A DNA stretch of 64,000 nt. Origin: Mesorhizobium silamurunense. Its GTDB lineage: Bacteria; Pseudomonadota; Alphaproteobacteria; Rhizobiales; Rhizobiaceae. The position numbers were made by a program, and so were the translations under genes. The DNA lies in assembly GCF_014843825.1 (NCBI RefSeq), contig NZ_JHQR01000075.1, forward strand, positions 60,624 to 124,623, written 5' to 3'. The first letter of the stretch is position 1. Every line of letters begins with the position of its first letter. Positions 18,650 to 27,949 of this stretch are shown here, in pieces. The notes under the pieces are model-generated. The model was not told where the DNA came from. It searched no databases and saw only the letters and a list, made by a program, of their open reading frames with translations.

Positions 18650-19138
18650 TCAGGCGAATTTATGCGGATCGGCGCAGAAATAGGCGATGATCTGGCAAAG
18701 GTCGGGCTCGTTGACCATACGAACGGCCTCGGCCGAGCCGACCCATTTGCGGGTGCGCGCGCGCTTTTCCTTCCAGCGGTCGGCGACGCGGTCGACCTCG
18801 AGCGGGAACACCAGAACCTCGCAAGGCACTTCCTCGCCGGATGCCAGGACCTTGGCGTAGAAATAGCGACCGACTTCAAGATGCGAGACGGTGCCGTGCA
18901 ATCCCGCTTCTTCGCCCGCTTCGCGGGCGGCGGCTTGGCATAGCGGCTCCCTGGCTTCCGGCCAGCCTTTCGGCAGCACCCAGCGCCCGGTATCGCGGCT
19001 GGTGATCAGCATGATCTCGACGCCGTTCTCATTTTCGCGCCAAGGCAAGGCTGCAACCTGCAGGCGGCAGGGCGCCGTGCCGAAGAGTCGCCGGACTCTT
19101 TCGGCCATTTGGTTGTGCGTCGTTGGCCTCGTCAACAT
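18650..19138 (-). CDS. Nudix hydrolase
   Basis: Hydrolyses a nucleoside diphosphate linked to some other moiety. The 162-aa protein has a complete Nudix box, GWPEAREPLCQAAAREAGEE (GX5EX7REUXEEXGU), at about residues 58-80, preceded by WVLPKGW. It resembles the diphosphoinositol-polyphosphate/Ap4A subgroup of small Nudix enzymes common in rhizobia, but the substrate is not known. A 14-bp palindrome lies about 57 bp upstream (19195-19208). Confidence 0.88.
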   Translation of the reverse strand: MLTRPTTHNQMAERVRRLFGTAPCRLQVAALPWRENENGVEIMLITSRDTGRWVLPKGWPEAREPLCQAAAREAGEEAGLHGTVSHLEVGRYFYAKVLASGEEVPCEVLVFPLEVDRVADRWKEKRARTRKWVGSAEAVRMVNEPDLCQIIAYFCADPHKFA

Positions 19139-19194
19139 CGTAGAAGCTGCTCCCAGCCTCCAGAATCGTTTGCCGTCAAACGAATCTTACGACG

Positions 19195-19208
19195 TATTGT
19201 GGACAATA
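19195..19208 (-). promoter_or_regulatory. AT-rich palindrome upstream of the Nudix gene
   Basis: TATTGTGGACAATA, a perfect 6-bp inverted repeat around GG, lies in an unusually AT-rich stretch (19180-19260) upstream of the leftward Nudix gene. It could be an operator; no regulator is suggested by the sequence. Confidence 0.35.
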
Positions 19209-19348
19209 AAAGTAAAAAACTTCACTCGGATTGGTTAAGTTCGACCCAGGCGGGTTAATTTTACGAAATATCGTGCCCGACGGCTTTATTTGTGCAGCAA
19301 TCAATGCTCGTCAGCGGGCGCTGGACCTAAATGGCGACTTCCAACGAA

Positions 19349-19849
19349 TCAGCCGGCGTGATCATCGGCGATCGGCTTCTGGTAAGTGAAGCCCATGTCC
19401 CACGGGAAGTAGATCCAGGTGTCCTGGCTGACCTCGGTGACGAATGTATCGACCAGAGGCCTGCCCTTCGGCTTGGCATAGACGGTGGCGAAATGCGCCT
19501 TCGGCATCATTGCGCGCACGATGCCTGCCGTCTTGCCGGTATCGGTGAGGTCGTCGATGATGAGCACGCCGGCGCCGTCATCGGCAAGAAGCGAAGGGGA
19601 GATTTCCTTCAGCACCTGCAACTGACCCTGGCTCGTGTAGTCGTGATAGGAGGCGACGCAGACCGTCTCGATGACGCGGATGCCAAGCTCGCGCGAAATG
19701 ATCGCGGCGGGCACCAGGCCGCCCCGGGTGATGCAGACGATCGCCTTCCACTGGCCTTTGTTGGTGCCGGAAAGGCGCCAGGCGAGCGCGCGGGCATCGC
19801 GGTGGAACTGGTCCCAGGAGACCGGAAAGGCTTTTTCGGGAAGGGACAT
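19349..19849 (-). CDS. gpt: Xanthine phosphoribosyltransferase
   Basis: Salvages xanthine and guanine to their nucleotides using PRPP. The 166-aa protein has the PRPP-binding loop [14 protein letters not shown] near residue 100 and the purine-contact segment around WIYFPWD near 150. The early [14 protein letters not shown] segment is typical of Gpt. ATG 19849 (MSLPEKAF) is preferred: an upstream in-frame ATG at 19903 adds an Arg-rich leader not seen in the family. Confidence 0.92.
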   Translation of the reverse strand: MSLPEKAFPVSWDQFHRDARALAWRLSGTNKGQWKAIVCITRGGLVPAAIISRELGIRVIETVCVASYHDYTSQGQLQVLKEISPSLLADDGAGVLIIDDLTDTGKTAGIVRAMMPKAHFATVYAKPKGRPLVDTFVTEVSQDTWIYFPWDMGFTYQKPIADDHAG

Positions 19850-19963
19850 GGTTCGCGCACTCCGCAAGCGCGCGCCTCTGCGCGCAAATACGATGGAATG
19901 CAAGCGGAATTAGCCGGAAAGCGCCAGCCTTGGCAAGGGTGGGATCCAGTGATGGCTGTGGAC

Positions 19964-20797
19964 TTATCTCGACAGGAAGGCCGCTACGTTTGCCGTGCGC
20001 AGCACTGTGCGGGTGACGCCGCCGAAAAGAAGCTGGCGCAGCCAGGAATGGCTGTAGGCGCCGAGCACCAGCAGATCGGCGCCGGATTCGGCGATCCTCT
20101 CCTGGATGATGTCGTCGACCGAGTTTCCTCCCGATTTCTGCACGCAAACGCTGACATTGGCGCCGTGGCGTGACAAGGCAGCCGCGATCTCGGCACCCGC
20201 CGCCTCGGGAGCCTCGTCGAGCGTCTCCGGCGGATCGATGACGAGAATGTCGGTCTTGTCCGCTTCGCTGATGAAGGGGAGGGCGTCGAATGCGGCGCGA
20301 GCCGCCTCCTTGCTGCCGTTCCAGGCGAGCAGCACGCGCCTGAAGGTGGTGACGAGCGGCCCGGCATGCGGAACGACAAGCACCGGCCGCCCTGCGTCGT
20401 AGACCAGCGTGTCGACATCTGCGCCCGGATCGCCTCCGGTATCGCGCTGCGCGGCGATGATTAGGTCAGCCGCCCGCACGCTCGAAATGCCGGTCAGCGC
20501 GCTGTCGCCGGAGAAGCTTTCGAGGCTGCGCCACTCGAAGGACAGGCCGGAATCCTCGATGCGCCTGAGAAAGACCGCCCGCAGCTTGTCGGCGCGCTCT
20601 TTGTTCATCTCGGCCGAGACCTGCAGGAATTCCGTGTCGGGGAAACCAGTGGCCGACGTATAGGGGACCGGAAGCGCTTCCGCATGGATGCCGACGAGAT
20701 GGCTCTCGAACCGCTCAGCAAGCGGGATGGCGCAGTCGAGCACGCGCTCGGCGTCCTGTTCATTCTGCAGAATGGCGACGATCGTCTTGAAGCGCAT
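19964..20797 (-). CDS. Universal stress protein (two UspA domains)
   Basis: A 277-aa cytoplasmic protein with two tandem Usp-like folds. The first (1-~140) is degenerate. The second (~150-277) starts RRVLLAWNGSKEAARA and ends with GADLLVLGAYSHSWLRQLLFGGVTRTVLRTANV, which contains the G-2x-G-9x-G(S/T)-type ATP-binding signature. Function beyond a stress role is unknown. Confidence 0.9.
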   Translation of the reverse strand: MRFKTIVAILQNEQDAERVLDCAIPLAERFESHLVGIHAEALPVPYTSATGFPDTEFLQVSAEMNKERADKLRAVFLRRIEDSGLSFEWRSLESFSGDSALTGISSVRAADLIIAAQRDTGGDPGADVDTLVYDAGRPVLVVPHAGPLVTTFRRVLLAWNGSKEAARAAFDALPFISEADKTDILVIDPPETLDEAPEAAGAEIAAALSRHGANVSVCVQKSGGNSVDDIIQERIAESGADLLVLGAYSHSWLRQLLFGGVTRTVLRTANVAAFLSR

Positions 20798-20902
20798 GAC
20801 AGATCCCTCAAATTTGTCGGCGCAAGCGCGCCTCCGGCCATCAAAATGGCCGGCATGAAGTGCCGTGCCAGAAACGTCGGCGCGCGCCTTCTGGTTCCGG
20901 GA

Positions 20903-21643
20903 TCAGCTCGCGGCCGACAGGCCCGCCACCATGACCTCAACGTCCCTGCGCGCGGCCTCGAGAGCCGCTTCGCCGCGGGCGCGCACCACGAGCTCGGTCC
21001 AGAACTTGCCGTCGCCATATTTCGGGTACGAGCCGATGATGGTGTCGGGATGCGCCTTCTGGATGTCGGCCAGCGGTCCACCGATCAGGCCTTCGCCGAA
21101 CGGACAGTGCACCGTAGCCGACAGCATCCTGGTGCCGGTCTTCAGCGTCGGCACCACATTGTCGAGCATCGCCTGGAAGATCGACGGCACGCCCGCCATC
21201 ACGTGAACGTTGCCGATGCGGAAGCCCGGCGCGATCGATACCGGATTGTCGATGTGGTCGGCGCCGCGCGGCATGCGCGCCATGCGTTTGCGCGCCTCGG
21301 TGAATTCGATGCCGCGCTCGGCAAAGCTTGCCTCCAACATGGCGTAGGCCTTGGCATCGTATTCGCAAGGCACGCCGAAGGCCTTGGCTATCGAATCGGC
21401 GGTGATGTCGTCATGCGTGGGGCCGATGCCGCCGGTGGTGAAGACATAGACGTAGCGGGCGCGCAGCGCGTTGACGGCGGCGACGATCTCGTCCTCCTCA
21501 TCGGGAACGATGCGCACTTCCTTCAGATCGACGCCGATCGCCGTCATGATATCGGCGAGATGGCCGATGTTCTTGTCCTTGGTCCTGCCGGAGAGGATCT
21601 CGTCGCCGATGACGAGCATGGCAGCGGTAACAATTTCAGACAT
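20903..21643 (-). CDS. CinA-like molybdopterin-binding domain protein
   Basis: A 246-aa protein of the competence/damage-inducible CinA N-terminal (MoCF) domain type. AAMLVIGDEILSGRTKDKN opens the domain, and TTGGIGPTHDDIT near residue 68 is the hallmark. There is no C-terminal CinA amidase domain, so nicotinamide-mononucleotide deamidation is not expected from this protein. In rhizobia this stand-alone form is common; its function is unclear. Confidence 0.9.
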   Translation of the reverse strand: MSEIVTAAMLVIGDEILSGRTKDKNIGHLADIMTAIGVDLKEVRIVPDEEDEIVAAVNALRARYVYVFTTGGIGPTHDDITADSIAKAFGVPCEYDAKAYAMLEASFAERGIEFTEARKRMARMPRGADHIDNPVSIAPGFRIGNVHVMAGVPSIFQAMLDNVVPTLKTGTRMLSATVHCPFGEGLIGGPLADIQKAHPDTIIGSYPKYGDGKFWTELVVRARGEAALEAARRDVEVMVAGLSAAS

Positions 21644-21769
21644 GGCTCACTCCGGCTGCAAGTCGCCTGAGATAACGCGGCGGCCAGCCGGCTGCAATGC
21701 GCAGGCAGGCCGGGCTCTTGTGGCAGAGACGGTTGCGGGTAAGGTGCGCCGGTCCGGCTGGGGTGGAAG

Positions 21770-22745
21770 ATGCTGATATCGGTTTTGTCGTGGCTGATCG
21801 GCGGCCTGATCGTTGCGGCGGCTGTTGTCGTGCTCGGCTTCATGCTTGCAACATGGTGGATCGCGGCCAGGGCCGAAAGGCTGGTACCGGCTTGCGGCAA
21901 GTTCGTCGAGATCGACGGCAACCGCATCCACTATGTCGAAGCGGGCGAGGGCAGGCCGATCGTCTTCCTGCACGGCCTCGGCGCGCAGCTCCACCATTTC
22001 CGGCATACGCTGTTCGGACGCTTCGGCGCCGGCTACCGGCTGATCGCTCTCGACCGGCCGGGCTCGGGATATTCGGTGCGGGCAGGCGGGGCGGGCGGCC
22101 GTCTGCCCGAACAGGCGGAAGTGGTGCGGCGTTTCATCGAGGAGCTTGGGCTGGAAAGGCCACTGATCGTCGGCCATTGACTCGGCGGCGCCATCGCGCT
22201 TGCGCTCGCGATCGAGCATCCGACTGCGATTTCCGGCATCGCGCTGCTCGCGCCGCTGACGCATCTGGAAGCGAGGGTGCGCCGGAAATTCGACCTGCTT
22301 TATGTTCCCTCGCGCCTGTGGCGGCGGGTCTTGGCCCGTACGGTAGCGATACCGGCCAGCCTGAAATATGCGGAGCCGACGATGAAAATTCATCTTCGCG
22401 CCGCAAGCCGTGCCCGGGGATTACATGATCGCCGGAGGCGGGTGGCTCGGGCTGCGGCCTGCTCATTTCCATGCGACCTCGACCGATTTCGTGGCAGTGG
22501 AGGAGGATCTCGGCCGCCTGGAGCGGCGCTATGGCGAGATCGTGATGCCGGCAGGCATTCTGTTCGGCGCGGATGACCGGGTCATCGGCATCGCGGCGCA
22601 TGGCGATCCGATGCCGGGCAGGATCAAGCAGCTCGACTTCGAACGGGTCCAAGGGCTGGGGCACATGCCGCAATTCGCGGAACCGGAACGCGTGGTCGCC
22701 TTCATCCAACGCATCGCCACACGTGCGTTCGCCGGCGTGACCTGA
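21770..22745 (+). pseudogene. Alpha/beta hydrolase with stop at the nucleophile codon and a frameshift
   Basis: The first 136 residues are a membrane-anchored alpha/beta hydrolase: a signal anchor (residues 4-28), VFLHGLGAQLHHF (oxyanion region) and ALDRPGSGYS. The frame then ends LIVGH-stop at 22178-22180, where the family has GHSLGG. The TGA therefore occupies the nucleophile serine codon, and the next in-frame codons read LGGAIALALAIEHP. A second lesion follows: an extra A in the run at 22387-22390 moves the frame, after which APQAVPGDYM, then LFGADDRVI and GLGHMPQF (the Asp and His regions) are readable to 22745. Both lesions would abolish activity. Confidence 0.88.
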
Positions 22746-22905
22746 ATTTCGAGGACGATAGGACCAGCCCAACGTTCCGGCGGCTCACGGCCTCGTCACA
22801 CAAACGTGTCGCGCGGCTCTGCTGCATGCCGATTTTCTCTTGGAACTTTTGCACCCAACCCAGGGTTTCATTCGTGTCGCCATCAAAATCTAGGCGATCA
22901 ACCGA

Positions 22906-23202
22906 ATGGAGTATCCAATGGTTATGAAAGTTCTTGCAGCCTCGGTGCTCACGCTGGGCATGGCAACCTCGGCAATGGCGCAGTCCTCGGACGTGTGGTC
23001 GTGGTGGCACCATGATCGTCCGGTCTCGAGCGAGCGGGTGCCAGTCGATCCTTACACCACAGGCAGTATCTCTTCGAGCAGCGAAGCCACCGGCCTTAAC
23101 AGCCTCGGCAATCCGGGGGCCATCGGTCCGTGCGCCTCGGATACGCCCGGACCCGACGCCAATTCCGGGCAGAATGTCAACGACCAGTACTGCGGCAAAT
23201 AA
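22906..23202 (+). CDS. Small secreted protein of unknown function
   Basis: A 98-aa (or 92-aa from ATG 22924) exported protein. The N-terminus is a standard Sec signal peptide (MKVLAASVLTLGMATSAMA, cleavage expected after AMA before QSS). The mature part is short, Ser/Gly/Pro-rich, with two Cys near the C-terminus (GPCASD and QYCGK) that could form a disulfide. It is convergent with the DUF2188 gene. No family is recognised. Confidence 0.75.
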   Translation: MEYPMVMKVLAASVLTLGMATSAMAQSSDVWSWWHHDRPVSSERVPVDPYTTGSISSSSEATGLNSLGNPGAIGPCASDTPGPDANSGQNVNDQYCGK

Positions 23203-23272
23203 TAACCGACGCGTCCGCCAGCGGCCGGCATGAAGGCAGGGGCATGGTCGGTCGCGGCGCGGCCGTAAAAAA

Positions 23273-23512
23273 CTAATCGGAAACTTCGGTCTGCGGCCGG
23301 TCGCGGCCGTCGGCCAGTTCGTCATGCCAGACACCCTCGGAATCCTCATATTGGATGCCGTCCGTGGTGCCGGCGACCTGTTGCTCGGCCGAAGCAATTT
23401 CAGCCGCGCGCAGCGCGTCCTGGCGGGTGGGAAATGTTTCTGAAAAAGTCGAGCCGACCATGTAGGCCCAGCCGCCGTCATGCTCGACGATCTTGTAAGT
23501 CAGTTTCGCCAT
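23273..23512 (-). CDS. DUF2188 family protein
   Basis: A 79-aa soluble protein. The family pattern is seen as YKIVEHDGGWAYMVGSTFSETFPTRQDAL, a short beta hairpin followed by a helix, and the query-like C-terminal GIQYEDSEG. The function is unknown. It is 31 bp downstream of the DUF982 gene on the same strand, possibly one operon. Confidence 0.8.
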   Translation of the reverse strand: MAKLTYKIVEHDGGWAYMVGSTFSETFPTRQDALRAAEIASAEQQVAGTTDGIQYEDSEGVWHDELADGRDRPQTEVSD

Positions 23513-23543
23513 GGAATCCTCCGGTCGAGAAGCCCTTGCTTGC

Positions 23544-23831
23544 TCAATGCAGCTTTTCGTCAGGCAACCTGTCTTCGGGAACCAACACTTCAGATTCCTC
23601 GGCTGCCTCGATCAACGCGCGGCGTGCGTCCGCCGTCGAACGATAACCTTCCAGCGCCTTGAGGCAAGTGTCGAGAGCATCACGATGCCGCTGGCCGCGA
23701 TTGAGCGGCCAAACGGTCATCAGGCACTCGGCGGCTTCGCGGGTGCTGCGGATCTGGCGATATTTGCCGACATGGCCGAGCTCGACCACCACCGGCTTTT
23801 CAAACGGCTTGCTGTCTGTCATGGCCGCCAA
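23544..23831 (-). CDS. DUF982 family protein
   Basis: A 95-aa protein of a rhizobial family. It shows the N-terminal strand VVVELGHVGKYRQIRSTREAAECL and the W-x(5-7)-RG-x-x-x-x-x-A-x-x-x-C pattern (WPLNRGQRHRDALDTCLKAL) that marks DUF982. Function unknown; many copies often occur per genome. The start could also be the ATG four codons later. Confidence 0.82.
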   Translation of the reverse strand: MAAMTDSKPFEKPVVVELGHVGKYRQIRSTREAAECLMTVWPLNRGQRHRDALDTCLKALEGYRSTADARRALIEAAEESEVLVPEDRLPDEKLH

Positions 23832-23917
23832 CGCAAAACGGCCAATTTGGTTGCAATCGTGGCGGGGCGCCTGCGCCCAAAGGTCTCAGCCCCTGCGTCA
23901 CCTATGGAAACAGCCGC

Positions 23918-25021
23918 TCAGCCGGCCGCCTTCATCCAGTGCTGCATCGTCGTCACCGAGCGCGCCAGCTGCGGCGCCGGACGGATTTCCTCGCCGAACG
24001 TCGCCGCCGCGCGCCAGCCCCAGCGCGGATCGGCGAGGAAGGCGCGCGCCAGCGCCACCATGTCGGCGCGGCCATCGGCTAAAATCGTCTCGGCCTGCTT
24101 GGGATCGTCGATCAGGCCTACGGCGCGCGTCGGAATGTCGGCGCCCTTGCGCACGGCTTCCGCCAGATGCACCTGGTAACCGGGACCGCTGGGCAGCTTC
24201 TGCAATGGCGAATTGCCGCCGCTGGAACAGCAGAGATAGGCGACGCCTTCCGCCTTCAGTGCCTTGGCCACTTCGATCGCTTCTTCGACCTCGAAGCCGC
24301 CGTCGACCCATTCCTTCACCGAGAGGCGCGCCCCCAGCATCAGGCCCGGTGCGGCCTGCTTCACAGCCCTGGCGATTTCGACGGCGAAGCGCATGCGGTT
24401 TTCCAGCGAGCCGCCCCAGCGGTCGGTGCGCTGGTTGGAGAGCCGCGACAGGAACTGGAAGATCAGATAGCCGTGAGCGGCGTGGAGTTCGATGAAGTCG
24501 AAGCCGGCGCGCTCGGCCCGCGCGGCCGCCTCGGCGAAACGTCCGATGACTTGCTTTATCTCTCCCTCGTCCAGTGCGTGCGGTACATTCCACCCGGTGT
24601 CATAGGCGATGGCCGAGGCCGAAACGGTCTGCCAGGGATCCTCGCCCGGTTGCAGGGGACCGCCGCCTTCCCAAGGCTTCCTGTTGGAGGCCTTGCGGCC
24701 GGCATGGGCGAGTTGGACGCCGAACTTGGTGCCGGGCGCGCCGACGCGCCTGGCGGCATCGAGCGTGCGCTTGGCCGCAGCCTCGTTGTCATCGGAGTAG
24801 AGACCAAGGCAGCCATGCGAGATGCGGCCGCGCCGCTCGACGTCGGTCATCTCGACGGTCACCATGCCGGCGCCGGACATGGCCAGGTTCATCCAGTGGT
24901 GGAGATGCCAGTCGCTGGCGGACCCGTCCTCGGCCGAATACTGGCACATCGGCGCTACCGCGATGCGGTTGGGAAAGGTGAGGCCGCCGAGGGTGATCGG
25001 CTGGAAAAGCGATGATGTCAT
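23918..25021 (-). CDS. NADH:flavin oxidoreductase (old yellow enzyme family, YqjM-like)
   Basis: An FMN-dependent ene-reductase of 367 aa. The TIM barrel landmarks are present: APMCQYSAEDG near 25 (the Cys typical of the YqjM subgroup), GVQLAHAGRKA near 100, FIELHAAHGYL near 180 (His pair for substrate), GGSLENR near 205 and GRADMVALARAFLADP near 320 (FMN phosphate). It probably reduces activated C=C bonds of electrophiles; the physiological substrate is unknown. It is divergent from the Nudix gene at 25176. Confidence 0.93.
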   Translation of the reverse strand: MTSSLFQPITLGGLTFPNRIAVAPMCQYSAEDGSASDWHLHHWMNLAMSGAGMVTVEMTDVERRGRISHGCLGLYSDDNEAAAKRTLDAARRVGAPGTKFGVQLAHAGRKASNRKPWEGGGPLQPGEDPWQTVSASAIAYDTGWNVPHALDEGEIKQVIGRFAEAAARAERAGFDFIELHAAHGYLIFQFLSRLSNQRTDRWGGSLENRMRFAVEIARAVKQAAPGLMLGARLSVKEWVDGGFEVEEAIEVAKALKAEGVAYLCCSSGGNSPLQKLPSGPGYQVHLAEAVRKGADIPTRAVGLIDDPKQAETILADGRADMVALARAFLADPRWGWRAAATFGEEIRPAPQLARSVTTMQHWMKAAG

Positions 25022-25175
25022 GAGACGGGGCTCCTGGGAGAGATACCGCTATCTAGGCAGCCGCGGCATTTCGCGCCAGACACGAGCCGGTGAAAGTCTT
25101 GCTGGACCAGTCGGTTTCCAGGATTGCGCAGGCACCAGTTCGCCGATAACGCTTGCCGGCAGCACGGAGTTCACC

Positions 25176-25754
25176 ATGGAAGATCGCGTCCGTATCCGCT
25201 CTGAAGAAGTCCTGTCCGACGACTGGGCGGTGCTCAAGAAGACGGTGCTCGACTATCGCCGCCGCGACGGGCGCTGGGAAACGCAGACCCGGCAGACCTA
25301 CGACCGCGGCGACGGCGCGGTGATCCTGCCCTTCGATCCGCAACGCTCGACGGTGCTTTTGGTGCGGCAGTTCCGCTATCCGGCCTATGCCACCGGCCAT
25401 CGCGAGCCGCTGATCGAGGCCTGCGCCGGCCTGCTCGACGAAAACGATCCGGAAACCTGCATCCGCAAGGAAGCGGAAGAGGAGCTCGGCTATCGTCTGA
25501 AGGACGTCGAGCGGCTGTTCGCGCCCTATATGAGCCCCGGCAGCGTGACGGAACGGCTCTGGTTCTTCACTGCGCGCTATTCACCGGCCGACCGCATCTC
25601 CGATGGCGGCGGAGCGCCGGAGGAAGGCGAGGACATCGAGGTTCTGGAGATGCCGCTCGACGAGGCGCTGGCCGGCATTGCCGACGGCCGTATCGTCGAC
25701 GCCAAGACCATCATCCTGGTCCAGCATCTGAAATTGAACCCGATCACGCCCTGA
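25176..25754 (+). CDS. nudK: Nudix hydrolase, GDP-mannose/ADP-ribose pyrophosphatase type (NudK-like)
   Basis: A 192-aa Nudix protein. TVLLVRQFRYPAY precedes a Nudix box, ACAGLLDENDPETCIRKEAEEELGY, in which the box glycine is A-G in CAGLLD and the REUxEE core is KEAEEELGY, so the first residue of REU is Lys. PYMSPGSVTERLWFF is characteristic of the NudK/NudF group. It would hydrolyse a nucleotide sugar such as GDP-mannose or ADP-ribose; choice between them is not possible by eye. Confidence 0.87.
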   Translation: MEDRVRIRSEEVLSDDWAVLKKTVLDYRRRDGRWETQTRQTYDRGDGAVILPFDPQRSTVLLVRQFRYPAYATGHREPLIEACAGLLDENDPETCIRKEAEEELGYRLKDVERLFAPYMSPGSVTERLWFFTARYSPADRISDGGGAPEEGEDIEVLEMPLDEALAGIADGRIVDAKTIILVQHLKLNPITP

Positions 25755-25775
25755 CAGGCGTCACCGCATTACGGC

Positions 25776-26974
25776 TCATTGGCCCGCGACAGGGCATTGG
25801 CCGGAAGGGCCGCCCGCCGCCGAATATCGATAGATGCGCAGCGGGCCCGCAACGGGACACTCCGCCAGCCAGTCTGGTGGCTTTCCCGTGGCCAATCGGC
25901 TGGCCAACGGAAATTGAGCTTCGACCGACCGGAGTGTTCTCTCCTCCACGCGGCAGACCGCAACATGGGTGGCCTTGGTTTCGTCAAGCAGCCGCGCCGG
26001 ATCGGGCGTAGCCGGATCGAAAAATCGCAGGACGCGCTCAATGCCCTTGGCCGATGTGTGAAAAGGGACGGCCACGACGTCGAGCCCGACAGGAGACCCC
26101 AAACCGGCGGCCCCGATGTTGGGAGGTGCGAACAGCCGCGCGCCATCCGGCCAGACGAAATGCGGACCGGCGCCGGCTTTCTCGCAGGCCTTGGCGATAT
26201 CGATGCCGAGAAGTTTCGTTTCCCGGGGAGGCCAAACCAGATGCCCCACAAAAAGAATGGCGATAATCGCCACTCCGGGAGCTGCAAGAACAGAGACGCC
26301 CGGCAATTCGTCGTTGGACTTGGTGCCGAAATAGCGCCCTAGCGCCAGCCGGGCTGGTAAGCCCTGGTAAATGAGCAGGGCTAGGCCGGGGGCAACAAAG
26401 AGCGGGAAAAAGCGGAAGTATCGCAGATAGAGCAGCCCCAGCAGGAGCCCGACTGTGGAAAAAAGCGCAAGGACTATCCAGGTGCGCCTTCTGCTTGTGT
26501 CAAACAGGGCCAAGCTGCATGTCGCGGCCGCGCCCAGAATGGCCAAAGAAAACCTGGCGAAACGGCCGGAGCTCAAAAAGTCCGGGCTGAGGAAGGCGCT
26601 GTGTTCCTGCCCGACGCGCGAAAGCCAATTGTCGCGTACGTAGTCGCTCAGCCCGGCAAGCGGTCCACCCGAGCATTGGGGGAAAAAGAGGACAAGCAGC
26701 GCAGCAGTCGCAAAAGCGCCTGCCAAGAGAAAGGCGGCCCGTATCCGCCAACTTCCTGCTGTCGCTGACACCAGCGTTGGCCGAAGCGAATGGCCTGCCA
26801 TACCAGGGCGCATGAAGCAGTGAAGCGCAGTACCAGCCAGGCGACTTCGTGAGCCACCAAGGCGGTCTTTGGCACGCTCAGATCCGGAGCAGAGGCGTCC
26901 GCCCAAACGACGCGCCAATGGTGTGGAAGCTCGCGGTCAAGCGCGGTGCAGTCGAGAAGATGGAGAAGGCGCAT
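25776..26974 (-). pseudogene. Membrane protein, N-terminally truncated and frameshifted
   Basis: The C-terminal ~320 residues read well in one frame up to about 26750: hydrophobic helices (AAFLLAGAFATAALLVLFF, WIVLALFSTVGLLLGLLYLRYF, FPLFVAPGLALLIYQG) and a soluble C-terminal domain (HFVWPDGARLFAPP, ATHVAVCRVEERTLRSVE). Upstream, a different frame continues the same kind of protein (ALVAHEVAWLVLRFTASCALVWQAIRFGQRW) to about 26960, so there is a one-base shift near 26745-26760. No plausible N-terminus follows before the phage genes begin. The architecture is that of a polytopic protein with a soluble tail, such as a glycosyltransferase-like membrane protein, but the identity is not established. 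Confidence 0.65.
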
Positions 26975-27170
26975 GCCAGCACCAGCGTTTGATCAGATTG
27001 ATGTCGTGCTGTGCGAGGACAACCGCACCATAGCGCTCTGCGGCTATATCGATGATGCGATGTGGATGCAGTCATTCGACACTCTGCCCATGCCGATCGA
27101 TGAGAACAGCCTGAACCACGATGAATGGCGCGCCGCCGCTCGTCCTGATGGTTGGAGGCCGATCGGATGA
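26973..27170 (+). CDS. Small phage-region protein, unknown
   Basis: A 65-aa open frame starting MPAPAFDQIDVV and ending ARPDGWRPIG. It is acidic and has no membrane segment or known motif. It stands at the left border of the phage-derived block and reads in the same direction as the terminase-like gene. A tiny 26-codon frame overlaps its stop (27167-27247) and may be chance. Confidence 0.45.
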   Translation: MPAPAFDQIDVVLCEDNRTIALCGYIDDAMWMQSFDTLPMPIDENSLNHDEWRAAARPDGWRPIG

Positions 27171-27280
27171 CCATGCAGACCCCGGGGGGCCATCTCGTCC
27201 GAAGGTCGATCCCCTCGGAGACCGGTCTGGTCCCCTTTCGCGCATGAAATTGAGGAAAACATTCAAAGGACAAAACCCTA

Positions 27281-27649
27281 GTGCCTAAAAATCTGAAACT
27301 CGTTGCCGACAACCCGCCTTTGACCTGCGCGCCACCTAGGCCGCTCGGCCAGCACGGCATGGCTCTCTGGCGTTCGGTAGTTGCTCAATACGCCATCGAA
27401 GATGCTGCCGGCATCGAGTTCCTTGTCACCGCGTGCCAGGCGCTCGATCGGGCGGAGGCATTGAAGGCGCAGATCGATGCCGATGGCGCTGTCATCCGCA
27501 CGAAAGCAGGCTTGAAGGATCATCCGGGGCTGAAGCACGAAACGGCAGCGCGGAGCCTCTGCATCAGAACCTTGGCGCGGCTTGGCTTGGATTTGGAACC
27601 TCTCCATGGCGGGCCCGGCCGCCCTGCCGGTCCCGGTTATGGAGGCTGA
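27281..27649 (+). CDS. Phage terminase small subunit, P27-like
   Basis: Small terminases recognise phage DNA for packaging. The 122-aa protein fits the P27 family: ALWRSVVAQYAIEDAAGIEFL, then ACQALDRAEALKAQIDADG, GLKDHPGLKHE and ARLGLDLEP. It begins at a GTG preceded by AAAGGA. A large terminase gene is not found after it, which is unusual for an intact prophage. Confidence 0.75.
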   Translation: MPKNLKLVADNPPLTCAPPRPLGQHGMALWRSVVAQYAIEDAAGIEFLVTACQALDRAEALKAQIDADGAVIRTKAGLKDHPGLKHETAARSLCIRTLARLGLDLEPLHGGPGRPAGPGYGG

Positions 27650-27652
27650 GCG

Positions 27653-27949
27653 ATGGCGACAAAGCGAAGCCCCATCCGGCGCCGGCATATCGGCGGCAAT
27701 GCCGAGTACAAGGCATGGCGAGAGGCATTCGAGACCGGAAACGATGGCTTCAATGAATTAAGCGAGTTCGGCATCGTCGACCCGGTAAACCGGATCGTTC
27801 CTGTGGCGGAAATGCCGGCGGCACGAGCTGCATTCAAAGAGCAAATGGCGGATGCCTGGAAGCGCTTCGGTGCCCGCTTCATAGCCGAATGGACACCGAC
27901 CGACACTCAGCAATTACCGGCGGCTTATCGCGAGTTCGGAGCACCCTGA
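27653..27949 (+). CDS. Hypothetical phage-region protein
   Basis: 98 aa, basic at the start (TKRSPIRRRH) and mixed helical after that, with no membrane segment. A good GGAGG lies just upstream. Its stop overlaps the next start by one base (TGATG). No family recognised. Confidence 0.6.
   Translation: MATKRSPIRRRHIGGNAEYKAWREAFETGNDGFNELSEFGIVDPVNRIVPVAEMPAARAAFKEQMADAWKRFGARFIAEWTPTDTQQLPAAYREFGAP

Noticed and set aside
22178..22180. TGA read as selenocysteine at the hydrolase nucleophile
   Set aside because: The attractive idea is weakened by a second lesion (extra A at 22387-22390) in the same gene, and no selenocysteine insertion hairpin or selenoprotein machinery was recognised in the window.
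26930..26990. attL repeat of the tRNA-Leu 3' end at the left island border
   Set aside because: I searched this stretch by eye for the GGTTCGATTCCCGTCGTCCGC-type 3' end and did not find it; a weaker GCGCGGTGCAGTCG match is not convincing.
26878..27360. 160-codon minus-strand frame over the left island border
   Set aside because: It overlaps the rightward terminase-like and 65-aa genes, is Arg/Ser-rich and matches no family pattern.
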